Source: Nostoc indistinguendum CM1-VF10 (GTDB lineage Bacteria > Cyanobacteriota > Cyanobacteriia > Cyanobacteriales > Nostocaceae). From it: a stretch of DNA of 35,584 nt. Location of the stretch: assembly GCA_019359215.1 (NCBI GenBank), contig JAHHHS010000073.1:1-35584 (forward strand). Reading direction: 5' to 3'. Positions 33,476 through 35,584 of the stretch are shown one piece after another; the first letter of the stretch is position 1; every line of letters starts with the position of its first letter. The notes beneath the pieces were generated by a model, which saw nothing but the letters and a program-made list of their open reading frames with translations, had not been told where the DNA came from and did no database searches. A program made the translations under genes and the position numbers.

Positions 33476-35470
33476 CTACACCGCCACCAACCAATCGCAC
33501 ACTACAGACCTACACCCGTCAGCAAAGTTAACCCAAACCTGCCACTGATTCAGATATGCATTCCAGTAAGGCTCACCATCAGCAACGCCGACAGCCTGAC
33601 CAACTGTGGAGACTAGCTGTTGGTAGAACTGACCAGCACTGTCGAGTCCAAGGCGCATTTTCAGCTTCAGCCCCTTCCATCCTTGGACAGTCGGACTTTC
33701 CACTGGCGTGAGTGTTTGAGGAATATCCTGGGGGGTGATGTCAATGACTGGTGTAGTTGTACTTATATTATTAATGACTGACACCAACTCATTTTTAAAT
33801 GCTTCATCCCGATTTAACCACTGCCCAAAAATAGAATTACGCTGATCATCAGGTGCAACAAACTGGTAAACGCACTCCCGATTTTCACGCTTACCCAACC
33901 GACCAACGTAGTCCAATTTCAAATCAATCTTCGCAAGTAGTTTCTGTGCGATCGCTACTGGGGTCAGTTTTTCCGAGATACTGACATTCAAGTAATTCTT
34001 GATAACGTGCCGATGCTTTACAGCTAGGGTTTTAAACTCCACCAGCTTCTCGTCACTGCCACGTAACTGAACGTCTGGTGTAAGAAACTGCAACAGATTC
34101 AGGTTTTCAAGTAACAAAACAGCAGGCAATAGCTGCCCCTTGTTAAAATCCGGTTTCCAAATCGAATTCTCTCCAGCTTCTAACTGCGATGCAGCTCTTT
34201 TTGCATCACGGTTCGTCAAAAACTCTCGCCCCAGCGTCAAATAGTAATGCATCCGCAACTGAGGATACCACCCATCATCATCTTTCTCGACCAAATCAGG
34301 GGTTACATCAATTTCATAGCGACGAAACAATTCCGCCTTGCGCTGCTGATGTCGTTCGGTTTTCGTTTTGGCACGTTTGTCTTGCAGTTTTTTCAGTTCA
34401 GTCTGTGAGAGTTCATCAGAATCCGCGATCGCCTGACACTCCGCAGCATACAATTCAACAGATGCCGCTTTAACCGACTCGATTACTGCCCCGCTCTCAT
34501 CATCGTCGGCATCGTCGGCATCGATAACGGTGTACCCATCTTCGACCAAACCCGCAAGCACCGATTCTCGATAGCGCCGCATCTCTACGTTGATGACAGA
34601 ACCACGCTTACCCCAAGTCTGCAAAGATTCGGGCTGAAAATTCTGGTCAACAAAGCTGTAATCGTCATTATCCGCCGCCGACAACAGCGCAATGTTCGCC
34701 TGTGTTGCGACGTGCTGACTTCTGAGCAATCCTCCTATCGTTGTGGAACCATTGCCCACAACTCCCATGCCCCACTCTCTCACCCAAATGTGACGGTCAA
34801 CAGTCTCTCTAACCCTTGCCAACATCTGACGGTAACCGCTCAATAATCCGGGGTAAATCGCTCAGTGACAAGGCTTAAATGGCGTAAACTCGTTCCTGAA
34901 CTGGTAGTTGCCCCGATTTATTGAGCGGATACATCTGACGCACAGAGTTAACCGGCTGCACTCCCTGAAAAATTCCCCAAACAGCGCTGAAATGTCCTCG
35001 AATGTCGATGCTGACCCCAGTTTCTAAACTTGGGGAGGCGATAACTAAATCGTACTGGGTGAGAATTTCGTTCAAGTGGGCAATACAACCGAAAGCCGCA
35101 TGAGAAGGATCAGCAACGGATTCGCTGTCAATTCGCAGAATTCGCAGGTGTGGGAATTTCCGGCGAAAGCGTTCCTCAAGTGCCTGGGTTCCCCATTTAG
35201 ACTTGGCTTTCTGAGCAGAGCAACAGAGTAAATGATGCCCACCTTTGGCAATGGCTTTGTCCAACGCCGCAATCAAATTCTTTGGATTACTGCCAGAATA
35301 GTTGTAACAGTTTCCGGCTACGTGCCGATAGTTGTTGACGATTACGAACGGGTTAACCCGATATTCCCCAGCGAGTGATAAAACATATTTCACATCAGTA
35401 TCTGAGACATCGGCACTAGAAAGGTAAATCTTTCCCTGACTACTGCCCAAAACATTCTGTACCTGAGTTC
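33476..35470 (-). pseudogene. Second CyRepA-like replication gene, truncated and split by a MITE
   Basis: The 5' part in this window (from about 35470) reads QVQNVLGSSQGKIYLSSADV, then helicase motif SPSLETGVSID and GIFQGVQPVNSVRQM. The 3' part (34822 down to 33476) resumes LARVRETVDRHIWVREWGMG and continues for about 450 residues. Removing 34832-34931 and one copy of the 9-bp duplication joins SVRQM-LARVR in frame. The DUF3854 and Walker A/B parts are missing; the frame breaks near 35475 and unrelated sequence follows. The SLETGVSI and QGVQ...RQMLARVR motifs parallel SLSSGVDIS and QQLWRYR in the first replication protein, but the two are clearly different subfamilies. Confidence 0.75.
34832..34931. 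mobile_element. MITE, 100 bp, 9-bp target duplication
   Basis: Inverted ends: left TAACCGCTCAATAATCCGGG, right reverse-complemented TATCCGCTCAATAAATCGGG. The 9-bp string CATCTGACG occurs directly outside both ends (34823-34831 and 34932-34940). There is no ORF inside. Nine-base duplications are typical of the IS903 group of IS5, IS1 and some IS4 elements. Removal restores the replication-gene frame. Confidence 0.85.
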
Positions 35471-35474
35471 GATG

Positions 35475-35584
35475 TAAATAAAAAGTCTAAAAGTGAGTAA
35501 TAGCATGACTTTTCTCAATAAGAATTGGTTGTTGAAAATAAAGGGTCACGCTAAAAAGTTTTCAAAAAATTAATTTTTTGAAAT
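35475..35584. other. Unassigned AT-rich end of window
   Basis: The replication-gene similarity stops here. The sequence (CATGACTTTTCTCAATAAGA, GTCACGCTAAAAAG) encodes nothing recognisable and may be the edge of another insertion that truncated the gene. Confidence 0.35.

Noticed and set aside
1..35584. tRNA or rRNA genes
   Set aside because: None recognised by eye on either strand. A tRNA scan would be decisive, and a hit would overturn this.

Overview
The window is cyanobacterial DNA, most likely from a large plasmid (or integrated plasmid) of a filamentous heterocyst-forming type such as Nostoc or a relative. Evidence: repeated GCGATCGC (HIP1) octamers; cyanobacteria-specific families (a DUF1392-like protein, a filamentous-haemagglutinin protein with the cyanobacterial C-terminal pattern); two replication proteins of the DUF3854/CyRepA type found on cyanobacterial plasmids; and many insertion sequences, MITEs and decayed genes. 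No rRNA, tRNA or CRISPR array was seen.

Layout. 1-3150: a slipin/SPFH protein, a decayed Rpn-type nuclease tail and a small membrane protein with a Gly/Asp/Cys-rich tail. 3150-4940: a repeat-rich zone with three MITE-like elements, a small zinc-ribbon protein and a stray copy of a replication-gene 3' end. 4920-5837: a polysaccharide deacetylase, followed by about 1.75 kb of AT-rich non-coding DNA and a second stray rep-gene end. 7803-9355: a divergent pair, an HxlR regulator and a quinone-oxidoreductase-like enzyme. 9453-15568: a CyRepA-like replication gene split near its 3' end by a 2.5-kb group II intron that encodes a reverse transcriptase/maturase/HNH protein. 15755-22526: a long leftward block of plasmid genes (AlkB-like dioxygenase, DUF1392-like, an HTH protein and several unnamed families). 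One gene of this block is cut by an IS5-type element and another by a 176-bp MITE. 22614-22721: 38-bp tandem repeats at the divergent start of this block. 22751-24084: rightward plasmid genes, one with a premature stop. 24090-28037: a large secreted haemagglutinin-like protein with tandem repeats of about 130 residues. 28100-31760: a second repeat-rich zone with an inverted copy of the 2405-3152 segment, an IS630-type element and a 225-bp direct repeat. 32001-33341: a secreted family-7 alginate lyase that looks foreign. 33476-35470: the remains of a second CyRepA-like gene, cut by a 100-bp MITE with a 9-bp target duplication.

The main story is a plasmid backbone (replication protein, its operon and putative control repeats) under heavy attack by mobile DNA. 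In four cases (group II intron, IS5-type element, two MITEs) the exact insertion can be removed on paper and the original reading frame returns. That fixes the element boundaries and shows which genes were whole before. The least characterised intact material is the leftward block 18352-21372, whose tight spacing suggests co-expression with the replication gene.
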